A DNA stretch of 64,000 bases, taken from the NCBI GenBank assembly GCA_034670405.1, contig JAXDDX010000013.1, positions 317,001 to 381,000 of the forward strand. Direction: 5' to 3'. The notes under the pieces are model-generated. The model made no database searches, had not been told where the DNA came from, and was given only the letters and a program-made list of their open reading frames with translations. Positions 29,871 through 48,040 of the stretch are shown in pieces. The stretch's first letter is position 1. Each line of letters opens with the position of its first letter. A program made the position numbers and the translations under genes. The DNA is from Hoplostethus atlanticus (Eukaryota > Chordata > Actinopteri > Trachichthyiformes > Trachichthyidae).

Positions 29871-30714
29871 TATAGTAGGTACAAAGTGGGACACACACAC
29901 ACACACGCACACACTTAATTGTCAGGTTATATTTTGCTCCCGGTTAAATAGGCAGCCGTCCCAGTCCTGCCTGACTGTCAATGTAGGCAGGATCCCACTC
30001 AGCTAACACATGGTTTTGTCTCACTGGGAATACATGACTTCCTCCTTCAGGCTTTTAAATACAGGAGAAACAGACCAGTGCCTTTGTTTCCATTTATTTA
30101 TGTGACTCAGAAAAGTAACTATTGGTCAAAATTGTTCAGGCAAACAGTTGTCTCCTGAGCAGCATTGCCGGCTAATGACTAGCTGGAATCTATGAAGGAT
30201 AGAATGAGCCATAATTAGAAATAAGAGGTGTGCAATAGTAGGAGTCCACCGACTCTATAAAAACTGCAATGTCCACAACTGTTCTGCGAGCTAATAAGTA
30301 CGGTTCTATTGTGCTTATGGGAAGTGGATGCAAAATGGGGGGTCCAACCACACGTTCTCTGTATGAGATGAGGAGCAGTTGTGTAGAAACCTCTTCCAAA
30401 TTCCCAACAACTAAGGGGTCGACCTCTGTGTTGGTAACAGCTACCAGCAGACTGAACTTGATATTGATATTGAACGTTAGTAATCATCACAGCAGTCGGC
30501 TTGGCCCGTCTTCTTGGCAGTGGCCAATTTGTAGCCTAAGTTATGTCGACAAAGCGCCAGGATTGAAGTTTGTTGCATACAAAGCTGTCAGTAAACCAAG
30601 TAAGGCAAGTCCACTCAAGCAATGCACCACGACAATGACCAACCTATAGTATTAAACACGACCCACGTGTTTGACTGACAGCCTCGTTATAATGGCAGGG
30701 AGAAATACAGTACA

Positions 30715-30925
30715 ATAAATAAATAAATAAATGAAATAAATGACTGTATTGTTCATTGTTAATGCATTGTCTTATTTATTTATTAATTTATTATACATTA
30801 TGTTCACTATTATTTATTTATAAATGTATGTCCGTATTTCTACGGATTTGTTTTTTTTTTTACATTTATTTATTTTTGTATTTATTAATCATTTCATTTA
30901 TATATATATTTTTTTTTATAATTAT
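30715..30925. repeat. AT-rich block with inverted AAATGAAAT-containing ends
   Basis: TAAATAAATAAATGAAATAA near the left end recurs inverted near the right end (CATTTCATTTATATATAT), with TTTATTTATTTATT in between. It may be a foldback-type element or simple AT-rich expansion. No gene is seen. Confidence 0.35.
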
Positions 30926-31863
30926 GGAGGATTCTGTCCTCCATAGGACTCAGCAGTAACAAATGTGTTGTCATGAGGACTGCAGGAAAAGAGTATGATT
31001 ACATAACAAGCAAGCTGAAAAAATAAGTTAGTCCTCTACTTTGTTAATGTTGTAATCGCATGGAAATGCTTATCTGACCGGGGGTGATTTGTTTTCTTCA
31101 TAAAGAGCTAGTGTCTGTTTCCATTTCCTTCTTTTGTTTCATAAAAATGCCTGAAATCTCTCTCAGGCACTGATTGCAGCTGAGCTGATCTATCCCTTCA
31201 ATATTGCTGTTTCACGGCAGGACATATTACTAAACCCCTACTGGGCCAGGAGGGAAAAAAATACAGTCTCTCTCTCAAACACACACACACAAACTTGAAG
31301 GTCAAATGTTTCCATAGCAATCACGGTTCATGACCTTGATTTTCTTTCCTTGTCAGTCAATCACCTCTGCCCTCTTTCCTCATGTGGGTTCAACAGCTGC
31401 AGAGGACTGCTGATCCAAAAAGAGCATGGGCTTTCCATTAGAGCCTCTCAATACTGACTCCCACATATCTATCTTTTATAGTGATCATTGAAAGAGCTGC
31501 AACACCTCATATAGTTTTTAAGTGCCTCCAAAACAGCAGACAATGAATGCATCAGTCCATCAACACCAGGTTAGCTGTGGCCTCAACTTCAACATAACTG
31601 ACCAGTTCAAAGTCAGCCCTGCCCAAAAAAAACCTTGCTCCATGGTCAAGCAAAAACAATGGCATTTGTTCCACACTTTCAAGCATTTTCCACGGGACAG
31701 GCCAGCAGCAGGGAGAGAAACATAATGGAGGGAAATACCATATTACGTGACAGGGAAAGGGAGATCCTGACGTCACTGTCAAGCAAATTCTACACTCTTT
31801 CCTGTGGAACCCTCTGTTCCACTGCTGCACTCACATGATAGAAGAGCCTGGATGAGGGCAAAG

Positions 31864-31940
31864 AAAGAGAACGAGTGCAATGGCTCTGATGATTCATTTA
31901 AAGCAGATGAATCATCAGACCCATTGCACTCGTTCTCTTT
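31864..31940. repeat. Near-perfect inverted repeat, 34-bp arms, 9-nt loop
   Basis: The left arm 31864-31897 (beginning AAAGAGAACGAGTGCAATGG) pairs with the right arm 31907-31940 with one mismatch in 34. The loop is TTAAAGCAG. No longer terminal repeat or coding sequence is attached. See findings. Confidence 0.95.
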
Positions 31941-33508
31941 TCAGGAAAGCACCTCCACCCAAAAACAAAATCCATGTGTTATCCCTTTGACCTTCAACAG
32001 TTTATTCTATACAGTCAAACATTAGAAATTCTCTCGCAGGGATAGAAACCAGAGAATAATGTAGCCAATATGTGATGTCAGCATGTAAAACCTTCTGGAG
32101 CTGCTTTATGCACAATAAAAAGGGGGCCAACTTTGTGGACACTATAATAGTACCCCAGGAGATTTGGGGGGATCATGGATATATTTTCTGGTTCAGACAT
32201 GGGATAAAGTTATTTGACTGTAAAAGCTAAAACATTGCACACAAAGTCAGGCTTCTGATTGGTATCTTGGGAGTCTGGATTCTAGCCTTTCAGGAGAGAG
32301 CTGTTCATGCTCATTACTGTCAACAGGACTGGCCAAGATTATAGACATATCTTAAGTGAATTCTGTTTTAGGATGGATCATACCCCTTCAATAGATTCAT
32401 GCACTCTCTTAGACAATACACCGATAAAGATCCCTCTACATGGAAAGCAGCCCGTTCAGCCTAATTTTAGCTCAGTTTTATGACAGAGCAATCAGTTCAC
32501 ATGGTCCTGCAGAAAAGAAGGAACCAGGAGCTTTTCACAGAGCTTTCATTACTGCTTTACCCTGACAACAGCTTGCCTGACAGCAATGACTTATAACTTC
32601 CACTGATTCAAGTTCCTTTTTTGATCATGACGATTTCAAGCTTATTTGACTAATACTGTGTCATCCTCGCATGACAGTCCACCTACCTACCTACTTCTTG
32701 CTCCACTACATTAATAAATACCTTATGTGTTACAAGAACTTGACTGTAAAATACCAGCACATTACAGTCACCAACAGGAGTAATGTGGGAGCCCAGGCTG
32801 AAGCTGGCATACAGGCACTGCGCAAACTAAAATACTGACTGAGCAGTAAGCATGAGTAACCCTGCAATGAAAAAAGCAGCAGCAACTGAACCAGTTCTTT
32901 ACATACACAAAATTAGGCAAAATGCTACCCTATTGTACCCATATTAGGCAGTATATGACATCGACCAGGAGGTTATCTTTACTTGCGAAACCTGCCCCGC
33001 CCTTCATCCCTCATGGCAATGAAACGCAACCAGTCTCCTCACGGAAACGGTACTGCTGTGGTTAATTGTCTTGGTCAACAACAACACCGAAACTCTGACA
33101 TAATTGTCATTGGCGCCCTGACAAATGTGACTTAACGCTGCTAAATCCTTGGACCTTTAATACCCTGCTTGCCCAGCCAGTGTGCACTGCTTGCTGGGCA
33201 GGAGTTAATGAAACGTTCCAAAGTTAGAGCAAAAGTCTTGCCGTTGCTGTAAACAGTAACTAGCTGCAACTCCACTTTTATATATCTGTAAGACATTTAA
33301 AATACCGCAGCCACAACTATCCTTGGTTAGTTCACTTTAGGTTTTGACAAAACTACCGGTGACATTACTAGCAGACCGCGAGAGAACAGGCAACCTCCAG
33401 ATAACTTGCAGTCGAGAAGTAACGTTAGCCCCCTAGCTTTAACGTTAGCAAATTAGCCACAGCTCCTCTAGTTAAAAGTTAAAAGGCAAAAGGCTCACAG
33501 TAACTTTA

Positions 33509-33700
33509 CCTGGAAGACGTTTACTCCTGTTGAAAGTTGATATTCAAGTGAAGAATTATTTATCTTTGCGGGGCTAATTTACTAATCTTTTCCCCGTACT
33601 TTTCCTGCTTAGCAGCGGGACTATCGATCGACTGAATGACACCAGTCAATTCGCCACAATAAAACACAGTACTTCCGGCTAACACTGTCAAAATAAAACC
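33509..33700 (-). other. pacsin2: Candidate non-coding first exon and promoter of pacsin2
   Basis: On the minus strand a CG-containing stretch ends in CAAC..CTTCCAG followed by the donor GTAAAGTTAC at 33508. The next gene to the right, ttll1, ends at about 36.9 kb, so this is a suitable place for the pacsin2 transcription start. The 5' boundary given is a guess. Confidence 0.4.
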
Positions 33701-36700
33701 CCATATCGACGAACGTTGTAGCATTTTTTGCCATACGAAGTAGCACAGTGAAAATGAAGAATAGATTTAAGGATGAATATTTGTTGTTTATTTTTAAGAT
33801 GCCCTTTTCACTGCATAAATCCATTGCCATATGAGTCTATTCAAGATGCCTTAACAATAGGCCTGCCAAAAATATATGATAAAATTCTCCAGCGCCCAAA
33901 TCATACCAGACAACTTTCAAGGTTGTCTGTTAGCTTGAAACACCCTTGAAGCCACAGCAGCGGTACAATTGCTCTTTAATACTATAGAATGGGGCCTCCA
34001 AAACGAAGTACCTAGACCTTTTACTTTTAAAGTCGCATGATTTCCGGTCATACATTGACTAACTCAACACTAACGCATGTCTGACTAACGGGGGAGGCGC
34101 GCCTGTCTGACGTCATATCCCTCAAAAAGTTCCTTTGGTTACTTTTTAACCTGAGGCGCCCTGATTTTTATGGTCATACCTAAGTCAATGGATCCCAGTG
34201 TGTGGTCCGGGGACCACTAGGGGCCTTTGAGAGGCTTTCAGGGGGTCCCCAGCAAAATGTGGAATAGTTTCATTTCACTATGATTTATCTTCATAGAAGT
34301 TAGCACAATGAGAGAATGTAGCTATTAGGACAACTATTTTGATCAAAGGGTTCACTATCTAACTGTTGGCGTCACCCCATTTACAGTATACAGTTTATAA
34401 TCCAGTTCCAAGTTATATCTAAATATAGGAATTTTACAAGATGAATTCATGGGATACAGTCATATCAAATGTGGGTCTGTAGTCTAATATGGATCTATTT
34501 GTGGATCCTTGATATGAAAAGAGTTTGTAATCCCCAATCTAGGGCACTTGAGTTCAGAAGTTCAGAGTTTGTTAATATGAGATCATATTAAAGGTGAACA
34601 ATGTCGCTAAGGAAGCACATGTTTAATTGAGAGAGAGAGAGAGAGAGAGATGCCCTCCATTAGAAATAGGAGGTTCAAATTTGTCTCATATTTCTCTCCA
34701 TACGTAAGACCCACTGCAAATATAGAACTCTTCATTACCCACACAGAAGCGACTTGTCAACTAATCCGAACAGAAATAGATATGACACACAGATGCATAA
34801 TGCACATGTTCATATAGTATCTAAAAAAATGTATATTTGATTTATCGCATGCAGATCAGTTTGAGAGGCACTGGGAATTGATCACAAATTAGAAAAGACA
34901 CATAAACACTTCACAACAAGATACTGTAAATAAACAAATGATCAATACATGTTTTAAGCAAAACAATGAGAGGCATCAAAATAAGTAAGGTTGTAAAACA
35001 ATAGCATACTTAGTAGGGCATTTTTTGTTAGTTGAACAATATTTATTCATGAAAGGCAGCACCAATATGGATATTTTATTTAAAGGAAAAACACAAAAAT
35101 CACAAAAACACAAAAATCAAAAGCATGAGTGAATTTCTCATACGGAGAGCCCTCATTACTGCAAAGCTAAACCGAGTCAAAGCACCTTACATGTGTATAG
35201 CACATAAGCCTCTATACACAGGCCTAAAGTGTATAAAACCACAATTAAGTAAGCCAGTGATGGGAACCACTAGCGCAGTACTGAGGTCTACTCATTTCCT
35301 CGTTGAACCAGACTGGCTGTACCTCATTGTTTATTTCAGCTCTCAGTAAATTTGGTCTCTAGCAACAGTATATGGCTTACTGCCCAACCCTGACTACTAT
35401 AGATCAGCACTATAGTCAGTTTCTCACATGACGCTCACACCGTGCTCTCACATGTTTAGCTTCTATCAGTTCAGGCAGTCCTAAAGTCTGATGGCGGGGT
35501 CGAGGAAGGGGACTACTCATATTAAGACCAGTTTTGCCCATCAGATCATATCGACTGAGATGGTGGCTGAGACTTGTTCAGTGATCATGGAACAACACTC
35601 CTAGTGAGCGGCTTACTGAATACAGGCCTTGTCAAAGCTGCACGTAGTAATCAGCTCCAAGTCCAAGGAGAAAAACAACAGGGAAAAGTAGCAACTGTGA
35701 CCAGAAAGTCATTATCTTATACACAATAAGACTAAACCAAGGGAGGCAGTAATGGCGGGGGATCAAACCTTCAAGGTCGTGGAATGGGGCCATGCAGAGA
35801 CGGTACTTTGCTGCCATGGTAACTGTGATAATACAGGAGTAGAGGTCCTTTGTCTTTTGATTATTCTAAAATCCACACAGATTAGGTTCATTAAATCAGC
35901 TATAGCGCCCCCTTGCCACATTAAAGTGACAGTAAACAATAAAACGATTCCATTGTTTCAGTCGTTTCAATATATATATATAATATATAACTTTCCTTTT
36001 TTTTTAAATTTCAAATCAAGATTAAAATGGAGAATAATAAAATAAAACACAGGACATTTTTGCTTTCAGAAACAAAATCATCTCAGACATACAAAAGCCT
36101 GCACCTAGTTTCACCAAAAATAAAACACCAAATAATACTTATCTTAATACTTATCCAGTGTATTAAAAAGGTGGATGATCACTGATGGTCACATGAAATA
36201 AACAAGTGATAGCCAAGTTTGCATATATGTCCACACCAAGGTGTGAGATATGCTGCAGATATGATGTCACCGTTCATCCCAAGATGCAATGTAGGATATC
36301 TATTAGTCAAACAGTTAAGCAACTGAGAGAAACAAAGTGCAAGAAGGTTCAGCGCTGAATACAATCAATCTTGATGAAAATGCCCCAGCATATACATACT
36401 GTAATTAATGTATAAAAGGTTATTAAACTCTATTTTGTGGTCTATATACATCTAGCACTATGATTCTAGACTGACCAGCTGACTATCCATGAACTATATC
36501 TTTATATCCTTTACAGTGCTCTCGGGTTCTAACCTTTTTCTCTCTATATATCTTTCTTTCCACAACGTATCATTTTCTACAGCTAGTCAATGATGCAGAC
36601 GTTCTTCTTCTTATTAGCAGCTATGTGCTATTTCAAGTTAAAGTGTCAGTACTTAGTAATCATGCATAGTTCAGCTCGTTGCAATCCCTCTTGCTCACCT

Positions 36701-36965
36701 TCAACCCCACCAAGTTTTGCTATTTTGGTTACCCTTTCATACAAATAGAGCACGTTATTCATTTTTCTGGTCCATAGTATCATGCGGTTTGATTTTCTCA
36801 GGGGCTCCAGCCTCTTGTGCGTCTGTCATTGACATGTGGGTAGAGGGAACAGTCCTCCATCGGATAGGTGGGGTAGAAAATGTCTGGGCGGTCCTTTTTC
36901 TCCCCTGCACCACTTTGGATCCCTTAATAACGTACAGGAGGTCATTATGGGTCAGCACCGTGACC
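33701..36965. other. Intergenic stretch: pacsin2 upstream and ttll1 3' UTR
   Basis: No coding exon is supported. The right part must include the ttll1 3' UTR, since its stop codon is at 36966. It also holds a (GA)n tract at 34629-34650 and a hAT-like element at 34187-34545. Elsewhere I see nothing recognisable. Confidence 0.5.
34187..34545. mobile_element. Non-autonomous hAT-like element, copy B
   Basis: It begins ATGGATCCCAGTGTGTGGTC with GGGGACCACTAGGGGCC and ends GTAATCCCCAATCTAG. It shares order of blocks with copy A at 20683-20985: GGTCCCCAGCA, TTTCACTATGATTTA, then a run ending in GTGGATCCTTGATATGAAAA. It has no open frame. Confidence 0.5.
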
Positions 36966-43867
<6,902 letters not shown>

Positions 43868-43875
43868 TCACTTAC

Positions 43876-44180
43876 CTGCAAATCAATGTCAAGAAACAGC
43901 CAGTCATCAGCATCAGCTAGCCGGGCTGGCTAAGTTAGCAAGTAGCAGAATCCTCCCTGAGCTGCTGCAAAGGCTGGGCGGACATCAGCCAGTGATGCAA
44001 TCTCCTTAGACTGTCGTTAACCTCACAGCAAGACAGAGCGACGGAGTCCTCTGTCAGCATCACCGATAGCTCCAGCTAAACCCAATATACTGGTTGCATG
44101 ATGGCGATTTCATTGCTAACGAGGGTTACATGCATTGACCCAAGCGCCGTGAAGCTAGCCACAGTGACGAAACGCGCCTA
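43876..44180 (-). other. ttll1: Candidate ttll1 5' UTR exon and promoter
   Basis: On the minus strand ATTTGCAG is followed by GTAAGTGACT, a strong donor at 43875-43874. Splicing to the acceptor before 43671 would place a non-coding exon upstream of the ATG at 43660. The 5' limit is a guess from the loss of recognisable signals near 44.2 kb. Confidence 0.5.
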
Positions 44181-44359
44181 CGGTCAAATGTTACTCTTCA
44201 CAATAAAAGTCCCAATGCTTGAAAAGTAATGGTATTTCTTTGTGTGTGGTCAGAGCCTGTAAGGTTTTCGCATACTAATTACAATTTGGTTAAAAAAAAC
44301 AATACAAATGACAAAAAATCATAAAAGGACGTTGCTGTGGGCTTGCCTCTTCCGGGTAG

Positions 44360-44372
44360 ATAACCTAGCAAC
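44360..44372. promoter_or_regulatory. RFX X-box-like site upstream of ttll1
   Basis: ATAACCTAGCAAC on plus (GTTGCTAGGTTAT on minus) fits the RFX consensus with one perfect half-site (AGCAAC) and one with a single mismatch, spaced by one base. It lies about 700 bp upstream of the ttll1 start codon and about 480 bp beyond its 5' UTR donor. RFX factors drive many ciliary genes and TTLL1 modifies axonemal tubulin. Confidence 0.45.
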
Positions 44373-44408
44373 CGAGGACGCAGAGAAGTCATTGCAGGAT
44401 CATATTCA

Positions 44409-44422
44409 CCAGCAGGGGGTAG
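44409..44422 (+). promoter_or_regulatory. CTCF-like motif 1
   Basis: CCAGCAGGGGGTAG matches the core CTCF consensus CCASYAGRKGGCRS except for one T. It lies between the divergent ttll1 and bik genes. Motif evidence only. Confidence 0.35.
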
Positions 44423-44895
44423 TGTTGTACTGTCCGTGCATGTGATGGTACATGAACATTACACACGGAATAGGCTATAATTTGCGAGGACAACGAGGAG
44501 CAATAACTGATGACTGACAAGATAATGGTCAATGTGATAAATTATTAGACGTAGGTCACCAAACTATCACCACAGAGGGGACAATTTGTTTTTTTAGATA
44601 TGGCTTCCAAATAGTTCTGTCCGTTTTGTTTGATGCCAAACCTTACCATACCCAGTTGACACCCACGTCTGTGTAGTTTCTAATAACAGAAAAATAGACT
44701 ACATGTGTGAAATGCAAAACATTGAGGTGTTTGCTAGAAACCCTCTATCTAACTGGGGAAAGGCTGCATCCTTCAAGATTACATGTTCTAATCTACTTTC
44801 AGTTTGGTGCCTTAATAATTATCCTCTGTTTATATTTGTAACGTAAATCCCTTGGGGGGAAAAAACATGCGAGTTTCACTGTGGTCCATTTTGCA

Positions 44896-44909
44896 ACGCC
44901 CCCTAGTGG
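44896..44909 (-). promoter_or_regulatory. CTCF-like motif 2
   Basis: On the minus strand CCACTAGGGGGCGT fits the core CTCF consensus at all but the loosely constrained final position. It lies just upstream of, or in, the first bik non-coding exon and opposes motif 1 in orientation. Confidence 0.4.
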
Positions 44910-45103
44910 TGATTGTTTGTGCCAGCAGGTATAGGCGTGACCAAAGCTGTTTGTAGCAGTTACCTGAGAGCGACGAGATTAAAGGACGCTGCTGTAAGTA
45001 CAGGAAACAAGAAAAGCATTTGTCTTTCTTTTATTTTCACAATTTGTATTATAATGTATTTATGTTTATTACAGGGCGGCGTCTACTTTAATCTACAAAG
45101 AAG
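44910..45103 (+). other. bik: Candidate bik 5' non-coding exons
   Basis: GGACGCTGCT is followed by the donor GTAAGTAC at 44994. An acceptor TTATTACAG ends at 45074 and opens a 29-nt exon (45075-45103) that ends before GTAAGTTTC. Both lie on plus and lead to the coding exon that starts after CCCCAG at 46260. The 5' limit is uncertain. Confidence 0.45.
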
Positions 45104-46260
45104 GTAAGTTTCAGTTTCTTTTTTATGGTGCATGCACCTGTTCCTTTGTCGTTAGGGTTGGAGAAATTATATTTATACACATTAATATACAGCAAATGCC
45201 CAAGTTGATATAAAGTATTCCAGAAGGTTAATTACTAGTCATAGTCATCTTTCAATTGAGTCATTTGTGGGTTCAATGTGATACTATTCTTATGTGTGTG
45301 ATCTTCAAAACGACCTTTGTTTGCTTTGGGTGAGGAGGATGACTTCATCCTTGTGTTATGACAATAACACACCATACAAATACACCATTACAACTGTAAT
45401 AACAAGTGGTTTGGCTGCTATTTTGTAGTGTATGATTCTATTAATAAGGTTACCTTTACTAGGCTACGTTTTGATAGTAATATTGCTTGTAATTGACAGA
45501 AAGTTTAATGAAGATCAGTTCATACAATAACACAGAGAGAAACCTTTTTCAATGCTTGAGTGCGGACTTGGGATCATACATGAACAAATACTTGAACGTG
45601 TGGTGGATTGTTTTGAGCCACTGATGAAATGTTTTTGCTTGATGGGCGTAAAAGCAGTTTGGTTGATTTGAGTTATGGAAATGGAGTATTTGCATTCAGA
45701 CTCCCTCCAGCACGAGATTGAAGGTACAACATGAACAGGTTTGGGGACAGGTGCAGGTAGGATGCTCCAAAAACATGGTTACTGGTGGTGAGGGCAGACC
45801 AGGAAGGAAAGGAAAAATGATAGTTACAGTGATCATGCCAGAATCATGAATATAGCTTGGACACTTTCCAGTTTTCCGGATATAAACTAGACACGGTCTC
45901 TGACATCAATCTCTGATGGAGGAATTGAAAAAAACCTTTGTTGCAGCATAAATTCACTAAAGCTGTTGGACTAAATCCAACAGATGATGTCATCTCTTTA
46001 AACTGAGGAGGCCCTGTTGTTTTGTCCCGTGGATAATCTCCCCGGTAAGACACACCCACCACCTATCCTGGTCACATGACCCAGTATTTACACAGGCAGT
46101 GTATGAGCGCTAGGAGTCATGCAAGGATAACACATGCACGCTTAAACACACACTATGAACTATGGAGAAATGACCTTTCCCGACGGATCAAGTTGTAACT
46201 ACTTTGTCTCACACATACTGAAATGAGTAACGTGTATAATACCTACTACTGTCTCCCCAG
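45104..46260 (+). other. bik: bik 5' intron
   Basis: Non-coding sequence between the 29-nt leader exon and the first coding exon. I see no further exon, repeat family or RNA gene in it. Confidence 0.4.
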
Positions 46261-46268
46261 AGAACAAG

Positions 46269-47317
46269 ATGGTGGAACAAACAAGACAGCCGAGCCGCGT
46301 CGTCTCCCTCCAGGCTGGCCCTAGTGAGGTGGACACTGCCAACCTGTTTCACGTGAACCTCAGGTAAAGGCTTTATTTCTGCACACTAGTCTGACTGCTC
46401 ATAATAACACAGCTGAGTCAGGCTGAGCCTCAGGCAACACACCATGTCGGATCAGTTGTACCAAAAACAAATGGGAAAAAGCCTCTGAACCTGTTACAGA
46501 ATCATCTTCTTTTCATCGTTAATTACTGTTACTGTTAATTACCCTCCAAAAACATAAATGTGCTCACTTTCTCAAAATGACATTGCTCATTTCTACACTG
46601 AGCACCTCTCACACAGCATTTTGCACCACTCAACATACACAGCAGTGTGAAAACCTTAGTCACTGAACAAGACAACCATTCCTCCTTTAGGATCAATGAT
46701 AGGGCTGCACGGGCCATTGGTCGTCACATGGCAGTAATAGGAGACCAGCTGGACCGGGACTGGGCCAGCAGACGGCCAAACTGGTTGCCGACTCGACTCG
46801 ACATGCTGAGACCCACCCAGGCACTGATCAGAACCATCTATCGGTATGAAATCCAGAACATCTGTCGCTCTCTTATGCTCAGACTATTTCACCTGAAATC
46901 GCTACAATTTGATGTGACTAAGCAGTCATGGACTTTGTGTCACTCTCTCCCAGGGACATCCAGAATCAGTCATGGGGTTTCCAGGGCTTGTCTGCTGCAG
47001 TGAAGGCCTGGCTAGCGGCCACTCTGCCTGGGCAGGGGATCCTCAGACCTGAGGCTTGGGCGGCCTGGGTAATACCGCAGTTACTCTAACTCTCATCGAC
47101 AATATCCATTATAAATACCCATATGACTATAAGTTCAGGAGGAGGTTATTTATGAAGAGTCAAGGCTTGATTGGTAATAACATGTGTTTGATTTTCACAG
47201 GTGTCCAATATTCAACCGGTGAACTGCACTGGCTGGACCACAGGACTACTTTTGACTGTGGCACTGGTGGCTACAGTGACCGTTTGCACTGCAATATGGA
47301 TAGAGTGGAAAGGCTAA
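46269..47317 (+). CDS. bik: BH3-only apoptosis inducer, BIK-like
   Basis: Coding exons (plus): 46269-46363, 46691-46843, 46954-47068, 47201-47317. They join into 159 codons plus stop; human BIK has 160. Residues about 36-54 (RAARAIGRHMAVIGDQLDRDW region) carry a BH3 signature with the Leu/Met-x-x-x-Ile-Gly-Asp core. The last exon encodes a C-terminal hydrophobic helix (TTGLLLTVALVATVTVCTA) followed by IWIEWKG, a tail-anchor layout. Known role of BIK: ER/mitochondrial BH3-only protein that binds Bcl-2 and Bcl-xL and promotes apoptosis. Sequence similarity to human BIK outside BH3 is low; the symbol rests on BH3, tail anchor, length and position between ttll1 and mcat, as in human. A BAK-like origin of the BH3 cannot be excluded. 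Confidence 0.8.
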
Positions 47318-47758
47318 GGGGCCATAAGCAGGTCTTTTGGCCTTAATATAAAAAAAAAAAAAAAGAAAAGGTTAAAAAAAAGTGTGCCATCGAGTGAAAA
47401 TTTTTAACTGATTTGTTTCAGCCGTTTACTTTGACTTCTCTTTTTTTTACTAATTTAATTAGCGGTATTGAATTGGACATGAAGAATGTGATACACTTAT
47501 ACATACAACAATATACAACAGTTTATCAGGGCAACTGGAAATTGCCATGTAATCAAAGTAGAGTATTTAGCAATGTTGCCCTATAGCATTGCCCGAGAAG
47601 TTGGCCTATTGTAATATGTTGGCTCACTGTTGTATTGATAAGTCTCAAAGTGCATGTTTCCTATGACTGGACTGTTGCTGGCCTGCAGTTTTTGGTATGA
47701 AGATTGAGTTTGTTACTGGTTTAAGAGGCCTTTTTACAATTGATATGTAGCCTAGCTT

Positions 47759-47764
47759 AATAAA
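47759..47764 (+). promoter_or_regulatory. bik: bik polyadenylation signal candidate
   Basis: AATAAA lies 442 nt downstream of the bik stop codon. Further AATAAA hexamers in an (AAAT)n run at 47819-47837 are alternatives. Confidence 0.5.
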
Positions 47765-47882
47765 AAAAAGGGAGCTGGACTTTTCTCCTTCAAATTTGAA
47801 CATGCTTTTTCATGTGATGCAAATAAATAAATAAATAATTCTGACAACATACTGTTATTGTCTCATTCATAAAGATCAGACA

Positions 47883-47888
47883 TTTATT
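47883..47888 (-). promoter_or_regulatory. mcat: mcat polyadenylation signal candidate
   Basis: AATAAA on minus, 153 nt past the mcat stop codon. bik and mcat therefore end tail to tail within roughly 100 bp. Confidence 0.5.
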
Positions 47889-48040
47889 TCATTACACAGT
47901 AATATACGAGTCAGAGGTGTTGCTGAGGACAGTCCAGAGGTGCACTTGATCAACTCATCTGTCATATTGTTCAAGATAAACAGTAAACTGTACTGCCTCC
48001 TTGGTCGATCTCGTCGCTGCGTGAGAGAGTCTCTGCATTG

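Larger units (their letters stand above)
25102..33508 (-). other. pacsin2: pacsin2 5' untranslated intron region
   Basis: No coding exon is supported here. A candidate non-coding exon ends at 28938, where CAG is followed by GTGAGT on minus. A second candidate, with CTTCCAG followed by GTAAAG, ends at 33509. Between them lie a (TG)n tract, a degenerate DNA-transposon fragment, an AT-rich block and a long hairpin, listed separately. The rest of the stretch shows nothing I recognise. Confidence 0.45.
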
